A stretch of 64,000 nucleotides of DNA from Nostoc sp. TH1S01 (GTDB lineage Bacteria; Cyanobacteriota; Cyanobacteriia; Cyanobacteriales; Nostocaceae), in assembly GCA_018993265.1 (NCBI GenBank), contig JAGKSW010000022.1, positions 1 to 64,000 of the forward strand. The letters run 5' to 3'. The translations under genes and the position numbers were made by a program. Within the stretch, counting starts at the first letter, position 1. The number at the start of each line of letters is the position of its first letter. This document shows positions 1 to 9,010 of the stretch, in pieces. The notes under the pieces are model-generated. The model was not told the DNA's origin. It made no database searches and saw nothing but the letters and a program-made list of their open reading frames with translations.

Positions 1-135
1 ACGGGAAAAGTCAGACGTAAAATCAAGGGTTTTGAAACCGCGCAGGCGGTCAATGGGCTTGCCGAAGTGCGGGTTTTGTCTGTGTGCAAGATGAACCGCG
101 ACTTCCGTCGTTTGGTGCAAGATGTGAATAAATAA
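1..135 (+). CDS. C-terminal fragment of an unidentified protein
   Basis: The window opens inside a gene. Frame 1 stays open for 44 codons and ends at TAA (133-135). The visible tail is basic and ends in RDFRRLVQDVNK. It includes a Cys-Lys-Met segment but nothing I can tie to a family. A hairpin follows within a few bases, and the next gene is convergent. The function cannot be stated from this fragment. Confidence 0.6.
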   Translation, partial: TGKVRRKIKGFETAQAVNGLAEVRVLSVCKMNRDFRRLVQDVNK

Positions 136-160
136 AAAAAGTGAAGCGATCGCCTCACTT
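132..160 (-). terminator. Intrinsic terminator of the oxygenase gene, built on a HIP1 palindrome
   Basis: The arms AAGTGA and TCACTT (139-160) enclose a HIP1 core GCGATCGC. Read on the minus strand, the hairpin is followed by a run of seven T (140-134). It lies about 33 bases beyond the stop of the minus-strand oxygenase gene, where a Rho-independent terminator is expected. It may also slow transcription from the left, but no T-run follows on the plus strand. Confidence 0.6.
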
Positions 161-192
161 AAAGAGAATTTAAAGTAAATACAGAATTTACC

Positions 193-1083
193 CTAGGATG
201 CTGCTCGACGTACCCAGCCATTGATAGTAAAACGACTATCGGGAAATGCCTTAGATGGACACTTCACAGGTAGAACTTCGTGCATATATCGACTGAAGAA
301 AAATACAACGCTGTTATTGCGCGGTTCGATAGTTTTAAAAGATTCGGCTTTAACATAAAAGTTATTTTCAACTTTACTATCGTATAGTAATAATTCTCCT
401 CCCGAAAATCGCTTGGGTTCTCGATTGAAGTAATAAACATAAGTTAGTTCTCTTGTAGCAGTATCTGGACTACCATTATCGTTATGAATTTTGTAATAAT
501 TCCCATCATTATGTGCTGTTAGTTGGCTTTCAATTTGAGATACGGTAAATGGTGCCATTGCTAATTTGCTCATCACATCAGGCATAATTTTCTGAATTTT
601 ATTGACAATTAGTTCAGCAAATTCTGGAAATGAGTACAAAACCATTGAGCGGCGATAATTTTTATCATTGGTCGAAGTACTAGTAGAAACAAAATTTGAC
701 TTATTAGCTAGTACATACTTAATAAGTCTTTCATGCTCACTAGCTGAGAAAAAATTATCTATTTGTACATAATTAGAATTTAAAATATCATTAGCTACAG
801 GTTGGATATTTTCAGTTTGCTGTATCCAAAGAGGTGGTTCTGTGACTAAACCAACAAGATTGTCGCTAGAAAAGCATAAGGCAGAATGTCCTTCATTGAT
901 AGGAACTTGAAATAAACCCTGACTTGCTGCTTCTTGTTTATAAGCACGAGCCACAATAGTTGTTAACAGACTATGCAATACAGGGTCATCTGGATTTAAA
1001 TAAACTGTATACTGATGTCCTCCGGCTAAAAGAAGCTGAACTTTAACTTTTTTTGGTTCTAGTTGTGGGGAATTTGTTGACAT
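193..1083 (-). CDS. 2-oxoglutarate/Fe(II)-dependent oxygenase, prolyl-4-hydroxylase-like
   Basis: This is a 296-residue cytosolic protein. The C-terminal half carries the jelly-roll iron site: HxD at H200/D202 (KIHND), the distal His in YMHEV (H268) and the 2-oxoglutarate-binding Arg in DSRFTINGW (R284). The fold matches 2OG-Fe(II) oxygenases of the P4H/PKHD group, which hydroxylate peptide or small-molecule substrates. The first ~100 residues are a separate segment with no recognised domain and may bind substrate. The gene stands alone, with a terminator just downstream and about 260 bases of non-coding DNA before hflX. The substrate cannot be deduced. Confidence 0.8.
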   Translation of the reverse strand: MSTNSPQLEPKKVKVQLLLAGGHQYTVYLNPDDPVLHSLLTTIVARAYKQEAASQGLFQVPINEGHSALCFSSDNLVGLVTEPPLWIQQTENIQPVANDILNSNYVQIDNFFSASEHERLIKYVLANKSNFVSTSTSTNDKNYRRSMVLYSFPEFAELIVNKIQKIMPDVMSKLAMAPFTVSQIESQLTAHNDGNYYKIHNDNGSPDTATRELTYVYYFNREPKRFSGGELLLYDSKVENNFYVKAESFKTIEPRNNSVVFFFSRYMHEVLPVKCPSKAFPDSRFTINGWVRRAAS

Positions 1084-1343
1084 AAATAATTGTGACAGGG
1101 ATAGCGATCGCAGAGAAATTTGGTAAAAATCAAACTAGAAAGCTAATGTCAGCTTCCTCAAACTTAAGTTACTTTTTATATCAAGTAAAAAATTAAAACT
1201 ACTTAATAACTATTGGTTCTAGCACGTCTTGCAGCATCCTGTCATTCAGGGAATACCACAGTAATAGCCATATAAAAAATTAAAGCCGTAGTTTCATTAA
1301 CCACGGCATTCTATGTCAAACCTTCAAAATTTATTTTCGGTAT

Positions 1344-2897
1344 TTACCGAGGGTCAACAGCGTATGCAATCAATTGGCTAAGACGTAAACGCAAGGTTTC
1401 TAAACCTAAACGTTCGCTTGCCGAAATGAACACAGCTAGGGGGAATTCTTCTCTAGCTAAGGCTAATGTCTCGCTGTCTACTTGATCAATTTTGTTAAAG
1501 GCAACCAATGCTGGGCCGGGAGTCACAGGCATAGCGGCAAGGATTTCTCGCACTGAGCGAATGTGACTTAACCAAGCAGGATGAGACAAATCTACTAAAT
1601 GTAATAAAGCATCCGCTTCTGTGACTTCTTCCAAAGTTGCACGGAAGGCATCCATCAAGGATGCAGGTAGTTCGTGAATGAACCCTACAGTATCTGTAAT
1701 CAGAATTTCTTGGGGTTCATTAGTGTCCGCATGGGGAATAACCAAGCGACGTGTGGTCGGGTCAAGGGTAGCAAATAGCTGGTCAGCAGTATAGACTTCG
1801 GCGTTAGTTAGGGCATTGAGTAAGGTAGATTTGCCAGCGTTAGTGTAACCAACCAAAGCCACTGAAGGAACTTCTCGATGTTGTCGTCGTTGCCGTAAGC
1901 GCGAACGATGGGCTTGCAACTGGTTGACTTCTTGTTGCAGTCGAGAAATTCGCCGCTGAATAGCCCGGCGTTCTGTTTCTAGTTTGGTTTCACCAGGGCC
2001 GCGAGTCCCAATACCACCACCAAGTCGGGACATTGCCTGCCCTCTCCCAGTCAGTCGTGGCAGCATATATTCTAGCTGTGCCAGTTCTACTTGCAATTTA
2101 CCAGCGCGGGACTGGGCGCGTTGAGCAAAGATATCTAAAATTACTTCTGTGCGGTCAACTACCCGAATACCAATTTGCGCTTCTAAGTTGCGGACTTGGG
2201 CTGGTGAAAGGTCGCGGTCGAAGACGACGAGATTACATCCGAGAGTTTGGGCAGTTAAGGCGACTTCTTGCACCTTACCTTCACCGATGACTGTTTGGGG
2301 ATGAATGCGCGATCGCTTTTGTTGTACTGTCTGTAGTACATCACCGCCAGCCGTATCTACCAGCCGTCCCAATTCGGCTAGGGTGTCGTGGAATTGTTGC
2401 GGAGTTAATTCATCGGTCATCACTCCCACAATCAACACGCGGTCATGATCAGCATCTACTTCCTGGGCGACAAATTCCCGCCGGAATTCTGCTTCCAGTC
2501 CTTCCACCAAATCGATGAAGTCCTGTTCTGCCAGCATATCCAAGCTCATAGGTGGGGAAATGCTGGAGTAGGTTGCTGAGTTTTGCATACCGCGTCCTGA
2601 GTCTTGGACTGCTACTAGTTGTTTAGTATCTGATACTAAATGAGCTAAATAAGCTTCTTTGACATAACCTGTAGCGCCACCACCACGCCGAGTAAATCCT
2701 GTCCCAGTGATATTCAACAGCACCAGCGCGTCTAACCGTTGCATTGCCATAGCTGTCAGCGCCACCTCATTGGGCGGTTCTGATTTGAGATGGGTGGCAA
2801 TACAGCGAATCCCGCTAAGACGTTCTGCACCGTAACGGGGCAGTTCTAGCGGGGGGATTTGCGTCTGACGCGGTGTGCCTACCCCAACACGAATCAC
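1344..2897 (-). CDS. hflX: GTPase HflX (start uncertain; frame extends to ~3080)
   Basis: HflX is a ribosome-binding GTPase that splits stalled ribosomes. The protein has the glycine-rich HflX segment (LGGGIGTRGPGETKLE), then a G domain with GYTNAGKST (P-loop), DTVGF (G3) and NKID (G4). The first standard start in frame is GTG at 2897, giving 517 residues. However, the frame stays open for 61 more codons to an ATA at 3080-3078, with a stop (TAA) at 3089-3087. That extension reads like native HflX N-terminus (GNLQGLKSSQLKQLQRLYHQ) and would give 578 residues. No ATG, GTG or TTG occurs in it, and no clear Shine-Dalgarno precedes the GTG. The true start is probably upstream and non-canonical, or mutated. 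Confidence 0.88.
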   Translation of the reverse strand: MIRVGVGTPRQTQIPPLELPRYGAERLSGIRCIATHLKSEPPNEVALTAMAMQRLDALVLLNITGTGFTRRGGGATGYVKEAYLAHLVSDTKQLVAVQDSGRGMQNSATYSSISPPMSLDMLAEQDFIDLVEGLEAEFRREFVAQEVDADHDRVLIVGVMTDELTPQQFHDTLAELGRLVDTAGGDVLQTVQQKRSRIHPQTVIGEGKVQEVALTAQTLGCNLVVFDRDLSPAQVRNLEAQIGIRVVDRTEVILDIFAQRAQSRAGKLQVELAQLEYMLPRLTGRGQAMSRLGGGIGTRGPGETKLETERRAIQRRISRLQQEVNQLQAHRSRLRQRRQHREVPSVALVGYTNAGKSTLLNALTNAEVYTADQLFATLDPTTRRLVIPHADTNEPQEILITDTVGFIHELPASLMDAFRATLEEVTEADALLHLVDLSHPAWLSHIRSVREILAAMPVTPGPALVAFNKIDQVDSETLALAREEFPLAVFISASERLGLETLRLRLSQLIAYAVDPR

Positions 2898-3347
2898 TTG
2901 ACCGCGACGGTTGAGATAGGCACATACGGGTTGATTAATTTCTGTGCTAATGGCAGCCAGACGCTGAGAAAATTCAGGCGTTGTGATGCGATCGCCTGGG
3001 ATGCGCTGGTGGTACAGCCGCTGTAGTTGTTTCAGCTGGCTGGACTTTAAACCTTGGAGATTTCCGAAGATAGTCTCTATAGGCGTTTATGACCAGTTAA
3101 CTGGCCCTCCGAATCCGTCTATTGTCTATTTTACAACAGTTGCGAGGTTGCCAGATCTGTCTTCTGGGAGGTGCGTGGTTGAGTGGAAGCGATCGCTAAA
3201 ATAAAATATCCAAAAAAGTGTAAATAAAAAATCTCAGTTATTTCTTGTTCAATCAAAGTATAGTTTGTCTGCAACTTAGCACAAAAATCTAAAACCGCTT
3301 ATCATGAGTGAGATTATCATTCAAGCGAGACCAGAGGTTTTGATGAT

Positions 3348-4319
3348 ATGGTGGCTGATGTAATTACCGATTCTGTTCCTGTGACTGTTTTAACTGGCTA
3401 TTTGGGAGCAGGCAAAACAACTTTACTCAATCACATCCTCACTTACGAACATGGGAAAAAAGTGGCTGTAATTGTCAACGAATTTGGGGAAGTGGGCATT
3501 GATAATCAATTAGTTATTGATGCGGATGAAGAAATATTTGAAATGAATAATGGCTGCATCTGTTGTACAGTGCGCGGCGATTTAATTCGCATCATCGGTA
3601 ATTTGATGAAGCGACGTGATAAGTTTGACCATTTAGTAATTGAAACTACTGGTTTAGCTGATCCGGCACCAGTGATTCAGACATTCTTTGTTGATGAAGA
3701 TATGCAGGATAAACTGTCTCTAGATGCAGTAGTGACAGTGGTAGACGCGAAGCATATTTGGCAACATTGGGAAGCAGATGAAGCTCAAGAACAAATTGCT
3801 TTTGCAGACGTTATTTTACTTAATAAAACTGATTTAGTTACAGCAGCAGAATTAGAAGAATTAGAAAAGCGGATTCGGGGAATGAATGCGATCGCCAAAA
3901 TCTATCGCACCCGCAACTCAGAATTATCAATGGATGCGTTATTAGGTGTGCAAGCTTTTGATTTGAATCGCGCCTTAGAAATTGACCCGAACTTTTTAGG
4001 TGAGGATGCTCATGAACATGATGAAAGCGTTTATTCTGTGGCGTTAGTGGCAGAAGGAACTTTGGACGGAGAAAAATTACACGCTTGGATGAGTCAATTA
4101 TTGCAGACTCAAGGCCCTGATATTTTTCGGATGAAGGGGATTTTAAATATTGCTGGGGAAGACAATCGCTTTGTGTTTCAAGGCGTACACATGATATTTG
4201 ATGGTAGACCCGATAGACCTTGGAAACCCACCGAAACCCGAAAAAACGAATTAGTTTTCATCGGTCGAAATTTAAATGAAGCCAAACTCAAACAAGATTT
4301 TTTGGCTTGTTTGGTGTAG
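3348..4319 (+). CDS. CobW/COG0523-family GTPase (metallochaperone)
   Basis: This 323-residue protein has a P-loop GYLGAGKTT (17-25), the family's metal-binding CxCC motif in NNGCICC (C70, C72, C73) and NKTD (159-162). A CobW_C-like C-terminal domain begins around residue 225. COG0523 GTPases deliver zinc or cobalt to client enzymes, and in cyanobacteria several are induced under zinc limitation. A His/Glu cluster (EDAHEHDE, near 220) at the domain junction is a plausible extra metal site. The client is unknown. The leader at 3300-3322 carries two direct TTATCAT copies that could be a metalloregulator site, which I rate as weak. The gene diverges from hflX. Confidence 0.9.
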   Translation: MVADVITDSVPVTVLTGYLGAGKTTLLNHILTYEHGKKVAVIVNEFGEVGIDNQLVIDADEEIFEMNNGCICCTVRGDLIRIIGNLMKRRDKFDHLVIETTGLADPAPVIQTFFVDEDMQDKLSLDAVVTVVDAKHIWQHWEADEAQEQIAFADVILLNKTDLVTAAELEELEKRIRGMNAIAKIYRTRNSELSMDALLGVQAFDLNRALEIDPNFLGEDAHEHDESVYSVALVAEGTLDGEKLHAWMSQLLQTQGPDIFRMKGILNIAGEDNRFVFQGVHMIFDGRPDRPWKPTETRKNELVFIGRNLNEAKLKQDFLACLV

Positions 4320-4405
4320 AGAGTGCTGCTGAATGAATGGGAGTAGGGAGTGGGGAGTAGGGATTAAAAACTTCTTTTGCTCCTCAGCACCCTACTGACT
4401 TGAAA

Positions 4406-4428
4406 GTGCTGAGTGCTGAGTGCTGAGT
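4406..4428. repeat. Heptamer tandem repeat, GTGCTGA x3
   Basis: Three full copies of GTGCTGA and a partial fourth lie between the CobW gene and the DUF928 gene. The same unit occurs as a longer array inside the U32 peptidase gene (61501-61540) and as single copies near 4321, 7845 and 31125. This is the classic STRR pattern of Nostoc-type genomes. Confidence 0.85.
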
Positions 4429-4489
4429 AAAAATGCTAGTCCCACTTTCATGCTTGGGTATGAAATAAGTTTCATTGGGACTGCCTTGT

Positions 4490-5290
4490 TTAATGCTTAT
4501 CTGACAAAATTGGTTCTGTTGCCACATTACCTAAGCGGATGCTGGCTAACAAATCTTGCCATTGTGTTCTCAAGTCTGGATCTTGAGGATGTTCTTGCCT
4601 TAGTTTGGCTAAGATTGTGAGTGCTTCGTGCCAAATACCATTTCGCGCATAAATGGCGAACTGTTGTAAAGGCGTGGCTGTTTGTAGCTCCTTAGTAGTT
4701 TCTTGACTGAGGTTAACTCGTTTGACGACTCCTTCAACGTAAACATAAACAGGCGGTGATTCTTCTTTTTTCTCGCAAGCAAAAGTCAAAAACCAACGGT
4801 ATTGTTGATTAACAGCTAAGTTGGGAGCATTAACAGGTAGAGCAACACTCATAATTCCGGGATTTTTTGGCAGTGCTATCGGTTGCTTGTATAATTCCTT
4901 TGATTGCTGATTTTGCAACACAAACATAGCTGGAAGATTCTCTTGCTGAGAGTACGGCACATAAAACCAAAATGTTGGATGTGCTGATGTTGTTAATGAC
5001 CAAACATTTGTAATTGAAGGCGGTTCTTGAGTAAAGGGTACTAAAGCCGTCAAATCTTGTTTGACTTGGGGGCAAGAACCGCGTTTCGCGCCACCTAACA
5101 CCCGACCTCCAGGCGGTGGATCTGCTGGTGGTTTAGGTGGATTGAAATTTACTGTTTGAGATACAGTCTTCATATTCTGACTAGCCATTGGCATTGGTGT
5201 TGCCATTGGCATTGGTGTTGCTGCTAGTGCCAAGGTTGGACTAGTTAAAAAACCTGCGTAGCCTAGAGTTAATCCGAGTAATATTTTCAT
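4490..5290 (-). CDS. DUF928 family exported protein
   Basis: This 266-residue protein begins with a signal peptide (hydrophobic 3-23, cleavage likely after ALA). A low-complexity stretch of repeated ATPMPM units and a Pro-rich segment follow. The DUF928 core starts at GGRVLGGAKRGSCP (about 61-74) and runs to about residue 200, with a short helical tail. DUF928 proteins are largely cyanobacterial, predicted periplasmic, and of unknown function. It is the last gene of a minus-strand set after DUF1822 and CHAT-CHASE2 genes, a neighbourhood I recognise as recurring in cyanobacteria, which suggests a shared envelope-sensing role. The ATPMPM duplication comes from an 18-base tandem repeat near 5190-5225. 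Confidence 0.8.
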   Translation of the reverse strand: MKILLGLTLGYAGFLTSPTLALAATPMPMATPMPMASQNMKTVSQTVNFNPPKPPADPPPGGRVLGGAKRGSCPQVKQDLTALVPFTQEPPSITNVWSLTTSAHPTFWFYVPYSQQENLPAMFVLQNQQSKELYKQPIALPKNPGIMSVALPVNAPNLAVNQQYRWFLTFACEKKEESPPVYVYVEGVVKRVNLSQETTKELQTATPLQQFAIYARNGIWHEALTILAKLRQEHPQDPDLRTQWQDLLASIRLGNVATEPILSDKH

Positions 5291-5473
5291 CAGTTGTAAA
5301 CTCCAGTTGTATGAGGTTGATACCGTTTCACTTTAAAAATGATACAAATGGACAAGCAGAGGAAACAGAGGAAGCAGAGGGAGCAGAGGAAGTGATTTGT
5401 ATCCGTAATTTCGTGAATTGGTATGAGACAGTTGATTTATCTTTGTAGACTGCTGTTTTAGGCGGTTAACTTT

Positions 5474-7807
5474 TCATTTTTTCAATTTTTGCAAAACATT
5501 TGATGGGCAATTTTGCACTGCAATAGCACTTGCTGTTCCCACCAGTAATAAAGCTGAAGGCACAAAAGGTACCCACATACCCCAGACTAATAAACTAAGA
5601 CACAGTAAATAAAGTATGCCAGAGGTAATACCCAAGGCTAATGCCAACAAGGGTAGCCGCCGCCACTGCCAAACTAGCAATCCTCCGACCACAGACCAAC
5701 CCCAAATCCAAAGTATTTCCCAGCCAAAAGGCCAAACTGTCAGCAATGGTCGCTTATTCAAGACGGCACTAATAACTTGGCTGATCATGTGTGCCTGAAC
5801 GATAACTCCAGGCATTTGCGCGTCTAATTTGCTGCTGAATGGTGTAGCCCAATAGTCAGGAAAATCACCTCTAGCTGTCACACCAATTAAAATAATCCGG
5901 TCTTTGATGGCGTTAGAGTTCATCGGACTCGATAAAATTTGGGTGAGTGTGACGGTTTCGGCAATTTTCTTGGTAGCGCGATAGTTGAGTAAACTTTGAC
6001 CGCTATTGGCATCAATGCCTTGATAACCACCGCTACGAGATGACAAACGAGGAAAAACAGTATTTCCTAGCTGTAAATTTCCTTGAGGAGTAAACTTTGG
6101 TTTAATTCCCAAGGGTAAAAGATAACGAAATGCTAATTGTGTGCTAAAAGCATAGTCCGCTGAACACAGAGATGCTGTTTCTGGGGTAAAAAACATCAAA
6201 TGGCGACGCACAACTCCATCAGTATCATGAAGAAAGTCGCTGAATCCTTGCCGTTCTCTAGGAATTTCTGGTGGTGGTTCAATGCCTTTGGTCATGACAG
6301 TTGAATCACTACCTTTACACACACCAATCAAATTATCAGTTTTTTGCAGCCTTTGAGCCAATTCTGGCAGTTCGGCGGGAAAATCACGATAAATATCTAA
6401 ACCGATCGCTCGCGGTTGGTATTCTTGTAATTTTATCAGTAAGGCATTTAGTGATTTATCAGAAAGCGAAGTTCCCTTCAAAGTCTCACCGTTACGGCGT
6501 TGGTTGACTAAATCAGCATCGTCAATGGTGACAATTAATAGCCGCGGATCTGGGCCTTCATCGGGGCGCGATCGCATCATTTGATCATAAGCTTGCAGTT
6601 CTGCACCTTGGAAGACTCCCAAAAACCGCAGTCCCAAAATTACCCCTGTCATCACTAAACTAGTGACTATACCTAATTTCCATTTCAATTTGGGGTGTGC
6701 AGGTAAAATCTGAACTGCTGGCTTAATTGTCGGTGTGAGTTGTTGCCAAGTTAGCGGTATTTGGGCAGGATGTTGACAAATTACTGGTAGCCATGTAGCA
6801 CAGGGAAATTTATCTTCTAAGCCTTGTAATCTTTCCCGTGCTTGGCGGACTGCTTGATATAAAGGTTCTCCCTGAGCAAAACTTGTTAAAAAATATTTCA
6901 AAAATTCTTGGGCTACTTGGTCAGGTACAGGTTCGCGCATAATTACCATCTGCGGAATCTGGAGATCAGCCAATTCTCGCGCCAGTCCCAAACCATCACA
7001 GGAGTTAAAAATTGCCAAATGCAACCCTCGTTCAATGGCTTGCTTCAGGGCATATCTTAACTCACTCATGCTGAGGCTATCAGTTTTGTTGAGATAAATT
7101 CGCCCGGTAACATCATTTCCCTGACTAGAACTGTGTCCGGCAAAGAATAAAATATCCCAATTTTGTCCCCAGAGATAATCAGTTAATTGTTGACGTTGTG
7201 GTTCTACTACAAAGGTAATATCGGCATTTTGACACTGTTGCAAAATGGCTAAATCAGCTTGGGTATCAATTCCGTGACTATTACCGACAATGGCTAAAAT
7301 TTTGACTTTTTGGTTTGGCGTGCGGGGTTGGTGGATGCGGTCATAGGTTGGTGAAGCGATCGCTATTTCTGCTTTGGAATAGCGATCGAGTAATTCCCAC
7401 AGATGCCAAGGCAATCTCTGCAATTGACTATGATCTGTTTGTAAAATTACTCGTACTTCATCTGTCGGCATAAGTTTTTCTAACAATTTCTCCCGCAGAG
7501 GGCGAAACTCTTCTGAACGTAACCAAGTATTAAAACGTGCCTGTAAAACGTGCGCTAAATCTTGACAACTTTGAGTAATGGAAACATTAGTCACTTGGAT
7601 TTTCTCAGCATCCAAGCGATAAGTATTACCCATTTGGCGATAACTCGATTGCCAACGAGTATAGTAAAGAGGCATTTCTGGGCATGGTGGCAGTCTACCA
7701 GTGATTTCTGTTGTTGGGCGATCGCTTTCTTCACCAATCTGAAGCGTCACAGCAAACCCTTGGTTAAAACTAACGTCTCCAAATTTCAAAACCACTAACT
7801 TAGCCAT
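5474..7807 (-). CDS. CHAT protease domain fused to CHASE2 sensor, membrane anchored
   Basis: ATG at 7807 is preferred to the in-frame TTG at 7813, giving 777 residues. The N-terminal third is a CHAT (caspase-like) domain with the His in FFAGHSSS and the Cys in FNSCDG, so the catalytic dyad is present. A membrane helix (about 378-398) leads to a CHASE2 extracellular sensor domain with the usual AYDQMMRSRP entry and VTIDDADL. Three hydrophobic helices close the C-terminus. CHASE2 usually feeds kinases or cyclases. Here the cytosolic output appears to be a peptidase placed N-terminally. It lies between DUF1822 and DUF928 genes on the same strand and is probably co-transcribed with them. Target and ligand are unknown. 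Confidence 0.87.
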   Translation of the reverse strand: MAKLVVLKFGDVSFNQGFAVTLQIGEESDRPTTEITGRLPPCPEMPLYYTRWQSSYRQMGNTYRLDAEKIQVTNVSITQSCQDLAHVLQARFNTWLRSEEFRPLREKLLEKLMPTDEVRVILQTDHSQLQRLPWHLWELLDRYSKAEIAIASPTYDRIHQPRTPNQKVKILAIVGNSHGIDTQADLAILQQCQNADITFVVEPQRQQLTDYLWGQNWDILFFAGHSSSQGNDVTGRIYLNKTDSLSMSELRYALKQAIERGLHLAIFNSCDGLGLARELADLQIPQMVIMREPVPDQVAQEFLKYFLTSFAQGEPLYQAVRQARERLQGLEDKFPCATWLPVICQHPAQIPLTWQQLTPTIKPAVQILPAHPKLKWKLGIVTSLVMTGVILGLRFLGVFQGAELQAYDQMMRSRPDEGPDPRLLIVTIDDADLVNQRRNGETLKGTSLSDKSLNALLIKLQEYQPRAIGLDIYRDFPAELPELAQRLQKTDNLIGVCKGSDSTVMTKGIEPPPEIPRERQGFSDFLHDTDGVVRRHLMFFTPETASLCSADYAFSTQLAFRYLLPLGIKPKFTPQGNLQLGNTVFPRLSSRSGGYQGIDANSGQSLLNYRATKKIAETVTLTQILSSPMNSNAIKDRIILIGVTARGDFPDYWATPFSSKLDAQMPGVIVQAHMISQVISAVLNKRPLLTVWPFGWEILWIWGWSVVGGLLVWQWRRLPLLALALGITSGILYLLCLSLLVWGMWVPFVPSALLLVGTASAIAVQNCPSNVLQKLKK

Positions 7808-7888
7808 GACCAACCAAAAATTTTAGATTTTATAGCAAAGTGTTGAGTGCTGATTTAAAAATACAACCTCTGTTTATCTCCTTCTTGT

Positions 7889-8857
7889 TCAAATAACAAA
7901 GTGTTCTCTAACACTCATATCATCTAACGAGATTGCCACACTAAATTGTTCTTCAATATCACCACGAAATTGCAATTGAATGTAATTATCTGCACTTCTG
8001 GCTTGGGCTTCTAAAAATACTGCGCCCGACTCATCCAATACCGTGAGTTTTACGCCTTCTGGTAAGTAAGTTCGATTACCTGTGGGATGCAATTGCAAAC
8101 GAATACTAGTTTTAACATTGGGTTCTGGATTAATTTCGACAATCAACATCAAAGGTTGATTAGCAATTTGAATACCCAAATCAATCAGTTTTGCTCGTTT
8201 GGTGGCTATTGGCTGCTGGTTGACAAACGATTCTTCCGTAATTATGCTACCACGAAAAGCATAAGTAGGTCTATAATCCAACAATTCTCGTAAGGCTTCC
8301 ACTGTTTGCCAGCCTGCATCCACTTGACCGATAAACCATTGGCTTAAATTTACTAAAGCTTTAGCTGGAGAAGCTTGCAACTGGGCGATGCGATCAATTA
8401 ATTTTTCTAGAGGTTGCAGTTGATGCAAAGGTAACAATTCATCTTCTACACTCCGGATAAACCCTAATATATGAGCTTCATGGAGTGATTCATCTACTTG
8501 CACTACTACATAACCTATTCTGTCTTCCCAAGTTTCGGGCGGAATTAAACAAGCTTGTTCATTTAGTTTTACTGGGCGACACTCCAAACGACCAACTGAG
8601 GTAATTTCTAGGTCAGCTACGTTACTACACAACTGCATTATGGGGTTCCAACTATCGCTCACCTTGAGGTTAGTGGGAATGTCCATCATTTGTAAATACT
8701 CATTGACCACCCAGACCGCTAATGTATTTAATCGTACTTCCTCTGCTTTGGCAGGGTTTGGTTGTTGATTGGCAAATGTTTGAGCAATCTTACAAGCTGC
8801 TTGAGTAATGGGCAGCGTAATACCTAAATCATCTGCTCTATGGGTGGTTTGAGCCAT
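7889..8857 (-). CDS. DUF1822 family protein
   Basis: ATG at 8857 is chosen because the protein then begins MAQTTHRADDLGITLPITQ, the usual opening of DUF1822 proteins. An in-frame start at 8911 would add 18 unrelated residues. The product is about 322 residues, soluble, with no signal peptide. The helical N-terminal part includes the conserved AEEVRLNTLAVWVVNEYL segment. The C-terminal 90 residues are beta-rich (VKLTVLDESGAVFLEA) and look like a small ligand- or protein-binding module. It is the first gene of the DUF1822 / CHAT-CHASE2 / DUF928 set. The function is unknown. The context suggests it regulates or is processed by the CHAT protein. Confidence 0.82.
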   Translation of the reverse strand: MAQTTHRADDLGITLPITQAACKIAQTFANQQPNPAKAEEVRLNTLAVWVVNEYLQMMDIPTNLKVSDSWNPIMQLCSNVADLEITSVGRLECRPVKLNEQACLIPPETWEDRIGYVVVQVDESLHEAHILGFIRSVEDELLPLHQLQPLEKLIDRIAQLQASPAKALVNLSQWFIGQVDAGWQTVEALRELLDYRPTYAFRGSIITEESFVNQQPIATKRAKLIDLGIQIANQPLMLIVEINPEPNVKTSIRLQLHPTGNRTYLPEGVKLTVLDESGAVFLEAQARSADNYIQLQFRGDIEEQFSVAISLDDMSVREHFVI

Positions 8858-9010
8858 AATTTCATACCTAGTGTTCAGGACTGTGCTGTAATATCTATCG
8901 CCCAGGTTCAATAAATTTATGCCACAAAATCAAGAAATAAGAGAAATTTATAGACATTTTTGTGTATTCATAAATTTGGCTATTGCAACCCAAAGATCAG
9001 CAGAGTTTCT

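Noticed and set aside
2983-3204. Plus-strand 73-codon frame between hflX and the CobW gene
   Set aside because: It lies opposite the conserved hflX N-terminal extension. The protein has no family features, and the minus-strand reading explains the sequence.
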